NCBI GenBank assembly: GCA_964558505.1
Contig: CAZLEI010000017.1
Span: 1-32,432 of the forward strand
Direction of reading: 5' to 3'
DNA from: CAYMPW01 sp964558505
Lineage (GTDB): Archaea; Thermoplasmatota; Thermoplasmata; Methanomassiliicoccales; Methanomethylophilaceae
DNA: 32,432 bases
Both the position numbers and the translations under genes were made by a program. Shown here piece by piece: positions 15,867 through 23,543 of this stretch. Positions within the stretch are counted from its first letter, which is position 1. Each line of letters opens with the position of its first letter. The notes under the pieces are model-generated. The model did not search any database and had not been told where the DNA came from. It saw nothing but the letters and a program-made list of their open reading frames with translations.

Positions 15867-16057
15867 AAAAATCATCGCCTGAAGCAGCCTCCGTGCGCCA
15901 TCCGGCTTCTGGATGGACGGAACACAGATGGGATGCGTCAGAACGGCCGCGATGGCCCGATAGCACACGTATGGCAATCCCGACAGGCACCTCGCGCTCC
16001 GATGCTGCAGTGTCTAACAAGATCGGGAACGATGCTGGACCGTCACGTGAGGATGAC

Positions 16058-16077
16058 CGGACGGCCGAAGCCGTCCG
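16058..16077 (-). terminator. Hairpin with UUCG tetraloop after the flavin-reductase-like gene
   Basis: An 8-bp perfect stem (GGACGGC/GCCGTCC plus one outer C-G pair) closes a four-base loop. On the minus strand the loop reads TTCG between C and G, the unusually stable cUUCGg tetraloop. It begins 9 bases after the TGA at 16087. Confidence 0.6.
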
Positions 16078-16086
16078 TGAAGGGCA

Positions 16087-16491
16087 TCATGCGATCTTCT
16101 TACCGGCCTCTGGACCGGGTGCGACCGAGTAGATCTCGGTTATGGAGATCTTTATGAGGCTCTTCGCAGGGAAGGTCTCGCGTTTGGACTTGGCCATCGC
16201 CCTGGCCTTCTCGTAATCCGCCCCGGATGTTTCCACGGATACCTTTCCCTTGATCTGCCAGGGCGTCTTCAGCTCGGGATTCCAAACGTACAATGCCGCC
16301 CAGGGGTTCTCCTTCACGTTCGCCAGGGTTTTGCACATGTAGTTATCCACGACGCAGATCGTGCTGTTGTCCTCCACGAACAGCATGCCGACGGGCACAA
16401 CATTGGGAACGCCGGATGCCGAAGACGTCGCGAGCGCGAACACGCCCTGTTTGGAAATCTCTTCTCTCATCTTGTCTGTCATCTCTACCAT
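16087..16491 (-). CDS. Pyridoxamine 5'-phosphate oxidase-like flavin-binding protein
   Basis: 134 residues with the split-barrel fold of PNPOx-like proteins: VFALATSSASGVPNVVPVGMLFVEDNSTICVVDN (strands 1-3), KTLANVKENPWAALYVWNP and WQIKGKVSVETSG. In this superfamily the barrel binds FMN, F420 or haem, and substrates vary widely; true PNPOx activity is unlikely from such a short protein. The second of two adjacent ATGs (16491) has the right distance to the GAGG site. That site overlaps the stop of the protease gene (TGAGGTGAT), so the pair is translationally coupled. Confidence 0.82.
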   Translation of the reverse strand: MVEMTDKMREEISKQGVFALATSSASGVPNVVPVGMLFVEDNSTICVVDNYMCKTLANVKENPWAALYVWNPELKTPWQIKGKVSVETSGADYEKARAMAKSKRETFPAKSLIKISITEIYSVAPGPEAGKKIA

Positions 16492-16500
16492 CATATCACC

Positions 16501-17382
16501 TCAGTAGTTGATCCTGTATCCGGATTCCTCTCCTTCCAATGAGAACTTCACGCCCTTGGAGCGGAATATCTCGATAAGCGTCTTCACGTGGACTCCCATC
16601 CCCACATTGAGGAACTGGTTCTCCACGACCTTCTCGCCGTTGAATTCCACGGATGGCTGGAATCCCAGCGGGAGATGGGCCGTCTGGACCTGTATGCCGG
16701 CGATCCTGCAGTCCTTATCGTAGATCGGCCCTCCGGACTGGCCTTTGAGACCGGGCGTGGAGGTCTCCACGTAAAGGAGGTCGTATTCCCCGTCCTTGCT
16801 CTTGCCTTTGCTGACATTCCTCGTGTGTATGCCGTCGTTCGGGAACAGCGTCATCGGGAGTACACCGGGTTTTATCCTGAATGCGTTGGCATTCTCATCG
16901 AAGTCGGACTCGATGTTGAGGAACGGGAATCCGAGGCGGCACAGGCTGGTGCCCGGGCGCATCTTCTCAGGGTCCTTGAACACGGGATATGATTCGACCC
17001 ATTTCGGATCGAAAGGTTCGAGCTTGCCGATGCACAGGTCGACCTGCCTGTTGACGTACGCATTCACCAGGCGGACCCCGTCATGGCCCCACCAGAACGA
17101 GTGGTTGGTTATCCATTTGGGATCCATCTTTATGTCCATGGTCGCCGGCTTGGGGCGATGGGCCTTCATATCGTTGAGACCTTTTATCTCGGCTATCTTC
17201 TTCTGATCCTGTTGGAATTGAACAAAGGAATCGAAGATGTGCCCCGCGGTGACTATCCAGCCCTCGTCATTGAGTACCACGAACGCGCCGCATCCGGCAT
17301 TGACCGTCCCATCGGCACGACGGGTGGAAATGATCACCGGGCAGGTGAACTTCGCCGCTTTCTCACAGGCATCTGCGAACAT
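16501..17382 (-). CDS. Trypsin-like serine peptidase without signal peptide
   Basis: 293 residues. The chymotrypsin-fold triad is visible: H48 in GWIVTAGHIF, D115 in RQVDLCIGKL and S216 in GLKGQSGGPIYD. The N-terminus (MFADACEKAAKFTCPVIIST) has no hydrophobic signal, and no PDZ domain or membrane helix follows, unlike DegP/HtrA. It therefore appears to be a cytoplasmic protease. A TATA-like CGTTATCTAAT lies about 30 bases upstream. It heads a two-gene operon with the flavin-binding protein. Physiological substrate unknown. Confidence 0.85.
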   Translation of the reverse strand: MFADACEKAAKFTCPVIISTRRADGTVNAGCGAFVVLNDEGWIVTAGHIFDSFVQFQQDQKKIAEIKGLNDMKAHRPKPATMDIKMDPKWITNHSFWWGHDGVRLVNAYVNRQVDLCIGKLEPFDPKWVESYPVFKDPEKMRPGTSLCRLGFPFLNIESDFDENANAFRIKPGVLPMTLFPNDGIHTRNVSKGKSKDGEYDLLYVETSTPGLKGQSGGPIYDKDCRIAGIQVQTAHLPLGFQPSVEFNGEKVVENQFLNVGMGVHVKTLIEIFRSKGVKFSLEGEESGYRINY

Positions 17383-17518
17383 GCACCCAGATACGCGTTG
17401 ATGATTAGATAACGATTGCTCTGGACGGTCATATCACCTTGCGAATCCGCTCTTGGATGCAGTTGCGGCCGGGCAGGCCGTCGTAGCGTAGATAAGGCCG
17501 TATCGCTTCATATCCCCC

Positions 17519-17737
17519 ATGAGATTCGCCATAATGTCGTATTTCGGAGAACCTGGGCCCGGAGGCAGACGTAGGATGGAGATATTGGATTTCATCGAGG
17601 CCGAGGATGCCGAGCAGGCCATAACGGTGTTCAGGGAGGACAACCAATGGCTTGAAGCATCCGAATTCGTGGAATTCCTGTGCATAAGGGTCGAAGGCGA
17701 TTTCACAAGATTCGGCATGGATACCGGACACGATTGA
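17519..17737 (+). CDS. Small hypothetical protein
   Basis: 72 residues: MRFAIMSYFGEPGPGG, an acidic helix MEILDFIEAEDAEQAITVF and a C-terminal FVEFLCIRVEGDF strand. It resembles small alpha/beta proteins with an alternating pattern, but I do not recognise a family. The sequence GTAGATAAGG sits about 26 bases before the ATG, fitting a leaderless start. The Sel1 gene follows 57 bases later with its own TATA-like element. Confidence 0.55.
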   Translation: MRFAIMSYFGEPGPGGRRRMEILDFIEAEDAEQAITVFREDNQWLEASEFVEFLCIRVEGDFTRFGMDTGHD

Positions 17738-17794
17738 ACGGCACGTCCCGGTCGGGAGGCCACAAACAAAATACGGGCAAGCCGATGGCAGATC

Positions 17795-18601
17795 ATGCCT
17801 AAGATCCCGGAGAGGAAGGCCTGCCACGCGACGGCAGGGTATTACGCCGCGAAAGAACCCGAAGAAGATCTGGACAGCGTCTATGAGGAAGCTGTCGTCA
17901 TGACCGCCGAGGATCCGGACGGAGGTTTCGCGCTCATGACCTCGGCCGCCGAGAAAGGCCATCCGAGATCGCAATGCGGAGTAGGTGTCATGCACCACAT
18001 GGGGATAGGCACCCCCAAGGACGATGAGGAGGCCTTGGGATGGTTCCTTCTTGCCGCAGAACAGGGCCTCGCCGAAGCCCAATGCAATGTCGGTCTCATG
18101 TACCTGTCCGGGGAAGGAGCGGCCGCAGATGCCGCCAAGGGTGCCGAATGGCTGCGCAAGGCCGCCGACCAAGGTCAAAAGGATGCGCAGTACAACCTTG
18201 CAAGGCTCCATCACATGGGCATAGGGGTGGAAAAGGATACCAAGAAGGCAGTCGACCTGTATCTCCAATCTGCGGAAGCGGGCGATTCATGCTCCATGTA
18301 CGCGCTCGGGGTGATCGCGATGACCGGCGACACCGTCAGGCAGGACATCCCGAAGGCTGGCCTGTTCTTCTCGATGGCAGCGGACCGCGGTCATCCGGAT
18401 GCGCAGTACAACCTCGGCGTGATGTTCTACAACGGAGTGGGATATCCGACAGATCCGGAAAAGGCCGCCAAGATGTTCACAGCGGCCGCAGAGCAGGGGC
18501 ATAAGCCCGCCTGCAAGATGCTGGCCGAGATGTATGCGCACGGCGAAGGCGTGCCAATGGACGAGGAAGAATCCAAGAAGTGGGAGAAGTTGTGCGAGTG
18601 A
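17795..18601 (+). CDS. Sel1-repeat protein (six repeats)
   Basis: 268 residues. After a polar start and a partial repeat it has six 36-residue Sel1 units from about residue 55 to the end, each of the pattern GxxxAQxxLGxxYxxGxGVxxDxxxAxxWxxxAAxx (e.g. GLAEAQCNVGLMYLSGEG, GHPDAQYNLGVMFYNGVG). Sel1 units are TPR-like helix pairs that form curved protein-binding scaffolds. No signal peptide, so cytoplasmic. Its TGA abuts the stop of the convergent Sel1 gene (TGATCA). AAACAAAATACGG about 25 bases before the ATG is a plausible promoter. The partner protein is unknown. Confidence 0.92.
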   Translation: MPKIPERKACHATAGYYAAKEPEEDLDSVYEEAVVMTAEDPDGGFALMTSAAEKGHPRSQCGVGVMHHMGIGTPKDDEEALGWFLLAAEQGLAEAQCNVGLMYLSGEGAAADAAKGAEWLRKAADQGQKDAQYNLARLHHMGIGVEKDTKKAVDLYLQSAEAGDSCSMYALGVIAMTGDTVRQDIPKAGLFFSMAADRGHPDAQYNLGVMFYNGVGYPTDPEKAAKMFTAAAEQGHKPACKMLAEMYAHGEGVPMDEEESKKWEKLCE

Positions 18602-19861
18602 TCACATCTTCTCCAAGAGCTTGACGGCATTTTCGTCGCCCTGCTGCGCAGCCATGGTCAGCCATCTGGCGGCCTCCATGCGGTCAGGCTCCACCCCCGT
18701 TCCCTCGAGGTACATCTTGCCAAGTTGGGTCTGCGATTGGGAATCCCCCGCCTCGGCAGACCTCTTGAACCATTTGACGGCCTCTGCCGGGCTGTGATAT
18801 CCCTTCTCTTTCGAAAGATGGATGAGCCCCATGTTGTGCATGGCCGACGTGCTTCCCATGTCTGCGGCAGCCACATACCAGACCATGGCCTCTTCGTAAT
18901 CCTGCTCGACGCCCACGCCGCAGTCGCACATGTATCCGCATTTGAACAACGCGGCGTACACGCCACCATCCCCCGCCTCCATGAACAGGTCCCATGCGGC
19001 ATCATAATCCTGCTCGACGCCCAGTCCTTCGTAGTACAGCATCCCCAGTTTGTATTTCGAGACCGGATCGTCCTGGTCGGCCGCACGCCGGTACCATTGC
19101 GCGGATTCTGTGAAATCCTGTTCGGTCCCTTCGCCCATGCTGTACAGAAGCCCGAGCATCTGCTGTGCGGACACGTTCCCGTCGTCGCCCGCTTTGAGGA
19201 GCCATCCGAGTGCCTCCTGCGAATCCTGTTCGACGCCGACGCCGTTCAACAACAGGTACCCCAGTGCGAATTGGGATTTCGACTCCCCCAGCTCGGCAGC
19301 CTTGCGGTAGAGGGCGGTCGCACCCTCCGGGTCCTTCGGCGATCCCAGGCCGTTGATCTTCATGACTGCAAGATTGTGCATGGAGTCCGCATCACCTAGA
19401 TCGGCCGCCTTGGAATACCACGAGGCGGCCTCGGCGAAATCCTGGAGTATCCCCATGCCATGCTCGTATATCGTGCCGAGATCGTACATCGCGCCCAGGT
19501 GCCCCTTCGATGCGGCGGCCTTGAAGCATGCGATACCTTTGGTCACATCCTGTTCGACCCCGTGGCCGTCCATGTAGCCGAAGCCCATGATGAACAATGC
19601 ATCGGGCTGTCCGGCGTCCGCCGCCTTGGCGTACCATCCGACAGCCTTGCCCACGTCCTGTTCGACGCCGTAACCGTCGTCGAACATGCGCCCGAGGTAG
19701 AACATCGCCTCGGGGTGATTCTGCCATGAGGCCAGGGTGAACCATCTGAATGCGCCTTCCTGGTCGCGTTCCTCACCTTCGAGACATATGCGTCCAGCCT
19801 CGAACTGCGCATCCGCATCTCCTGCATTGGCTCTCTTGAGGGTCTCTTCCGAGATCGGCAT
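18602..19861 (-). CDS. Sel1-repeat protein (eleven repeats)
   Basis: 419 residues, almost entirely eleven full 36-residue Sel1 units and a final half. Units 2, 3, 6, 8 and 9 share the linker GVEQD at nearly identical codons (minus-strand equivalents of TCCTGYTCGAC recur every ~108 bases), so the array has probably grown by recent internal duplication. No signal peptide, membrane helix or enzymatic domain is present. The protein should form a long superhelical solenoid for protein binding. It is divergent from the transglutaminase-like gene, with GATATAATC (about 19885-19891) between them. Confidence 0.93.
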   Translation of the reverse strand: MPISEETLKRANAGDADAQFEAGRICLEGEERDQEGAFRWFTLASWQNHPEAMFYLGRMFDDGYGVEQDVGKAVGWYAKAADAGQPDALFIMGFGYMDGHGVEQDVTKGIACFKAAASKGHLGAMYDLGTIYEHGMGILQDFAEAASWYSKAADLGDADSMHNLAVMKINGLGSPKDPEGATALYRKAAELGESKSQFALGYLLLNGVGVEQDSQEALGWLLKAGDDGNVSAQQMLGLLYSMGEGTEQDFTESAQWYRRAADQDDPVSKYKLGMLYYEGLGVEQDYDAAWDLFMEAGDGGVYAALFKCGYMCDCGVGVEQDYEEAMVWYVAAADMGSTSAMHNMGLIHLSKEKGYHSPAEAVKWFKRSAEAGDSQSQTQLGKMYLEGTGVEPDRMEAARWLTMAAQQGDENAVKLLEKM

Positions 19862-19939
19862 GCCATCCCGATGGGCGTATGGAGATATAATCTATGCCCG
19901 AGGGGCCCGTGGAACATCATTCTTTATAATCAGCATAAT

Positions 19940-21256
19940 ATGTGCATATGCTGGGATCATCTGTTCTGTACCAATTGCGGCAAGGACCTGGGGGAGAAGG
20001 GATATGGATTCTGCCCCTATTGTGGGAAGATACAGCATATTTGCCCGACATCGGCGAGATCGGCGGACGATGCACCGGGACCGGATGACCGTACATGCGG
20101 ATGCAGCGGATTTGACGAGGTCGGCAAAGAGAGGAGGATTCTGTCCACTGTGCTATCGGGGAAGGTCCTTGTTGCCGTTGCCGTGATAATCATCGTCTTG
20201 ATAGCGGTCATCGGCATGTCGCCCGGCACTCATACCGTTTCGGTCATCGCGGAGGGCGGCATCTCCGCCGTATCCGGAGCGGATTCGTATCATACCGGGG
20301 ACATCGCGTACCTCACAGCGCAGGTGGAGGAGGGCTATTCTTTCCTCGGATGGTATTCCCAGGAAGGTCTGATAAGCAGCGACATAAGTTGTGCTGTCAG
20401 AGTATCATCCGACGTCGAAGTCCATGCCATTGCAGAAACCGAGATCATGGCGAACGTGTCGTCGAACACGATATCGATGGTATGCCCCATCGACCCCGGC
20501 CCGCAGACGACATGGACCATCAAGGACAGGTCCACGGGACAGGTCGTGGCCACTCTCGATGGTGCGGCCACGACATACGATGCGGCCGTCGGCACCTACA
20601 CTGTGACCGTCGAGACCACGCTGTTCAACGGCGATCCATATGAGCGCACCGATGATGTCGGGATAGGGACCAAGATGGTGGGATACACATGGTATTACAA
20701 CTACGAGATGTACACCCTGTCCTTCAGCGTCCCCCTCAGCACATGCGAGTACTGGGAATCCGTGAACAAGGATGGGCGCTTCCCGAACACGGACAGCAAG
20801 AGGAGCGCGTTCGTGACATCGGGGATGAAGAGCGTGAAGTTCATATCCGACTCATTGTATGAGAAATCCGCAGGCATGACCGACGCACAGCGTGCAGATT
20901 TCGTGCTGAAGTTCGTTCAGAGCACCGATTACGTCTCCGACGAGGTCAGCCGCGGCACAGTGGAATGGTTCAAATATCCCGTGGAGACGCTGGTGGACAA
21001 GAACGGCGACTGTGAGGACACCTCGATACTCTACTGTGCCCTCATGGAGAACATGGGGTATGATACGGTCCTGTTGATGTACTCTGCATCCCAGGGTTAT
21101 GATGTCGGTCATATGGCCTGCGCCGTCAAGATCGACGGACGCGGTTCGTCATACGAGGTGAACGGCGAGAGGTACTACTACTGCGAGACCACATCCAACA
21201 CGAACGTCGGCGTGATCCCCGACAAGTACAATATGGCTCACATCATCGTGATATGA
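19940..21256 (+). CDS. Membrane-anchored zinc-ribbon / transglutaminase-like protein
   Basis: 438 residues. Residues 10-28 form a zinc ribbon (FCTNCGK...FCPYCGK), residues 75-93 one transmembrane helix (VLVAVAVIIIVLIAVIGM), then an outer part. That part has a beta-repeat (TVSVIAEGGISAVSG...YSFLGWYS, like InlB/Listeria-type repeats), a further beta region, and a C-terminal transglutaminase-like domain with NGDCEDTSILYCALMENMGY (C358) and YDVGHMACAV (H391); YYYCETT (around 416) occupies the third-residue strand, with Glu rather than Asp. The topology suggests a zinc ribbon inside and a cysteine hydrolase or cross-linking domain outside. ATG 19940 is preferred, as upstream sequence is not protein-like. 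Confidence 0.82.
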   Translation: MCICWDHLFCTNCGKDLGEKGYGFCPYCGKIQHICPTSARSADDAPGPDDRTCGCSGFDEVGKERRILSTVLSGKVLVAVAVIIIVLIAVIGMSPGTHTVSVIAEGGISAVSGADSYHTGDIAYLTAQVEEGYSFLGWYSQEGLISSDISCAVRVSSDVEVHAIAETEIMANVSSNTISMVCPIDPGPQTTWTIKDRSTGQVVATLDGAATTYDAAVGTYTVTVETTLFNGDPYERTDDVGIGTKMVGYTWYYNYEMYTLSFSVPLSTCEYWESVNKDGRFPNTDSKRSAFVTSGMKSVKFISDSLYEKSAGMTDAQRADFVLKFVQSTDYVSDEVSRGTVEWFKYPVETLVDKNGDCEDTSILYCALMENMGYDTVLLMYSASQGYDVGHMACAVKIDGRGSSYEVNGERYYYCETTSNTNVGVIPDKYNMAHIIVI

Positions 21257-21913
21257 TCACTCTTCACGGCTCTTGATCTTGACGATGGCCTCGCCGCAGA
21301 ACGGGCATTCCGCAAGGGGTATCTCCAAGCCGCTGATCTCATCTTCGGAAACCAAAGCCGGTCCGAGGTACGTATCCATGAAGTAGCACCTTCCCTCCAG
21401 GATATCATCCAGCATGCGATGGCAGCAGGCGGATTCCACATCATCGTCTGATATCACGAGCTTCCCCAGTGGCCGGTTCATCAACTTCTCGGTGCGTTCC
21501 TCCTCGATGATGGCATCCACGCGGTCCGCATCGATGTCCGCACCTTCGTAATTCATGTTAGCGGCGAAGGAGAGGAGCCTCACGGCCTCGTAAAGGTTAC
21601 GGGGAACACCCTTCCCCTTCTCGTACATCAGGCCGAGATGGTACATGGCGCGCGGATCCATGGACTTCGCGGCTTCGCTCAACAGCGAGTATGCCTTGGA
21701 CATGTCCGCATCCACGCCTTCGCCGAGAAGGTACAGGACACCCAGCTCCCGGGTGGCTCCGATATGCTTCGATGCCGAGGCCTTGGCGAACCATTCTGCA
21801 GCTTCGGCGTAGTCCTTGGGAACATCCCCGCCGTAGGTGTACATGAGTCCGAGTTCGTACTGTGCCTCCGCATCCCCCGACTCTGCGGCATCCCTGATCT
21901 TGTCTGATGACAT
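21257..21913 (-). CDS. Sel1-repeat protein with cysteine-rich C-terminal domain
   Basis: 218 residues. Three Sel1 units (about 12-120: GDAEAQYELGLMYTYGGDV, GATRELGVLYLLGEGVD, DPRAMYHLGLMYEKGKGV) are followed by a ~100-residue region. It has an ACCH pair, a GRCYF and a terminal AECPFCGEAIVK, which together could bind a metal. This domain is not found in the neighbouring Sel1 proteins and I do not recognise it. ATG 21913 is preferred: GGAATTATACAG (21941-21952, minus strand) lies about 30 bases upstream. Its stop abuts that of the transglutaminase-like gene (TGATCA). Confidence 0.87.
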   Translation of the reverse strand: MSSDKIRDAAESGDAEAQYELGLMYTYGGDVPKDYAEAAEWFAKASASKHIGATRELGVLYLLGEGVDADMSKAYSLLSEAAKSMDPRAMYHLGLMYEKGKGVPRNLYEAVRLLSFAANMNYEGADIDADRVDAIIEEERTEKLMNRPLGKLVISDDDVESACCHRMLDDILEGRCYFMDTYLGPALVSEDEISGLEIPLAECPFCGEAIVKIKSREE

Positions 21914-21956
21914 TTGTATCGCACTCCAATCGACTAGTCTGTATAATTCCTTTATG

Positions 21957-22850
21957 TCATCCCAAGGATGCAAGTGCCTTGTCCGCACCCTCTATGCCTT
22001 TCTCAGATGCCATCTGCAGCCATTTCCTGGCCTCTCCGACATCGCGTTCCGTGCCGAAACCGTCGGCATAATAGCAGCCGACGTAGTACTGCGCCTCATC
22101 CACGCCCTTCAAGGCGGCGTTGAGGAAGCATTCGAACGATCTCTCAGGGTCCTGCGGGAAATCCGGGGCACCGTCGTAGTACATGAAACCGAGCCTGAGC
22201 ATGGAGAACGGATCTCCCTGGGCGGCCGCTTTGGAGAACCACTCGGCGGCTTCGGGAATGTTCTTCTTCGTGCCTGTGCCGTACTCGTAGCAGACGCCGA
22301 GCTGGAACTGCGCGAACGGATTGCCCTTCTGCGCGGCGATCTTGTACAGTTTGAATGCCTTCGCCTCGTCCTTCCCGACACCAAGGCCCTCCTGGTACAG
22401 GTAGGCCAGGCTGTTCCTGGCGTCCATGTTGCCCTGGTTCATTGATTTCCTGAAGAGCTCGGCCGCCTTGGCATGGTCCTGCTTAACGCCTGTTCCGTCC
22501 TGATATGCGATGCCGAGGTACAGCTGGGCCTCCGGGATGCTGTCCTTGGCGCCGGCCTCGGCATACTTCACTGCCTTCTCTATGTCGATATTGATGTAAT
22601 CACCGGAGAAGAAATGCTTGACGAGCAGCGTCATCGCCTCCGTCTGACCTTGTTCGGAGGCCTGTTCCAGCAACCCGTAGCCTTTGGCCATGTCCTGGTC
22701 CACGTCCCAACCATACAGGTATGCCATGCCGAGCGCGTACTGTCCGTTCATGTCGCCGTCGTCGGCCATCTTCCTGACATCGTCGATGCCCACCTCGACC
22801 TCTCCGTCATCGGTGTCGAACACGACGAGCTTCTCGCCCCTTCCATCCAT
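21957..22850 (-). CDS. Sel1-repeat protein (seven repeats)
   Basis: 297 residues. A short acidic N-terminal segment (VVFDTDDGEVEVGIDDV) precedes seven Sel1 units and a final partial one (e.g. EAQLYLGIAYQDGTGV, FAQFQLGVCYEYGTGT, EAQYYVGCYYADGFGT). The sixth unit has a one-residue insertion. No targeting signal, so a cytoplasmic scaffold. GATTTATCG (minus strand, about 22871-22879) is centred 25 bases before the ATG and overlaps the stop of the upstream metallopeptidase gene, so this gene can be read from its own leaderless promoter despite the 27-base gap. Confidence 0.92.
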   Translation of the reverse strand: MDGRGEKLVVFDTDDGEVEVGIDDVRKMADDGDMNGQYALGMAYLYGWDVDQDMAKGYGLLEQASEQGQTEAMTLLVKHFFSGDYINIDIEKAVKYAEAGAKDSIPEAQLYLGIAYQDGTGVKQDHAKAAELFRKSMNQGNMDARNSLAYLYQEGLGVGKDEAKAFKLYKIAAQKGNPFAQFQLGVCYEYGTGTKKNIPEAAEWFSKAAAQGDPFSMLRLGFMYYDGAPDFPQDPERSFECFLNAALKGVDEAQYYVGCYYADGFGTERDVGEARKWLQMASEKGIEGADKALASLG

Positions 22851-22877
22851 GCCACGGGAACCGTGCGTGACGATAAA

Positions 22878-23543
22878 TCACTTGCCGTCGGCGATACTCC
22901 GTATGATGGCATCCATCTCCTTCTTCCGGGGATACTTCGATTCTTCCCTGCGGAATTCGGCATCGTGGGAACGGGCGAACGGACGGTACCCCTGCCTCAG
23001 GTGCAGGCATTCGTGGTAGACGACGTAATCGAGGGCATCCTCCGGCACATCCGGGGAATCCAGGGCGCAGGAGATCGCGACGGTCCTCATCAGCGGGGAG
23101 CAGTACCCGAACTTCCTGACGTTCGGGTGTTTCGTCCACGAGAAGTAAGAGGTGTCGATGTCCGACGGGGATACCAGTTCCGAATCCAGCAGCCGCTGGA
23201 CGGAATCCAGGAGGTCCCTTTCCCCGACCGTGGTGCGGGCAAGGTTCTTGCTCCGGCGGAGATATGTCGGACGATGTCCGATGACGAACGAAGCCGAGGT
23301 CATCCACTCCATGTACTCCGGGCCGTAGTGCGCTTTGCGGCCGCGCATCGCGGACACTATGGCCTCGGCGAACTGGATGAGCACGATGTCCGGCGCATCC
23401 TCCAGATAATCGGAAACGGAGAACGAGCAACGCCCGTTGCCGTTCACCCATCTGGCCTGGAAATCCTTGGCGGCCAGCCACTTCGCCTCGCAGGGCATGC
23501 CGGAAGCATCCTCGAAGAACCTCCCCAGGCGTTCGTCGGTCAT
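22878..23543 (-). CDS. HExxH zinc metallopeptidase, SprT/YgjP (WLM)-like
   Basis: 221 residues. The C-terminal third has VVYHECLHLRQGYRPFARSHDAEFRREESKYP: H177, E178 and H181 form the HExxH zinc site and H193 the third ligand, as in SprT-like and YgjP/DUF45 peptidases. In SprT (Spartan) relatives the domain digests proteins cross-linked to DNA, but that role is not shown for this subgroup. The N-terminal ~130 residues are unfamiliar. The ATG overlaps the YgiQ stop (ATGA), so translation is coupled. A longer N-terminus starting at 23612 would only re-read the YgiQ tail. Confidence 0.8.
   Translation of the reverse strand: MTDERLGRFFEDASGMPCEAKWLAAKDFQARWVNGNGRCSFSVSDYLEDAPDIVLIQFAEAIVSAMRGRKAHYGPEYMEWMTSASFVIGHRPTYLRRSKNLARTTVGERDLLDSVQRLLDSELVSPSDIDTSYFSWTKHPNVRKFGYCSPLMRTVAISCALDSPDVPEDALDYVVYHECLHLRQGYRPFARSHDAEFRREESKYPRKKEMDAIIRSIADGK

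Noticed and set aside
18602..19861. CRISPR-like array suggested by regularly recurring short sequences
   Set aside because: The ~108-base periodicity is the 36-residue Sel1 repeat of a coding region; there are no conserved direct repeats with unique spacers.
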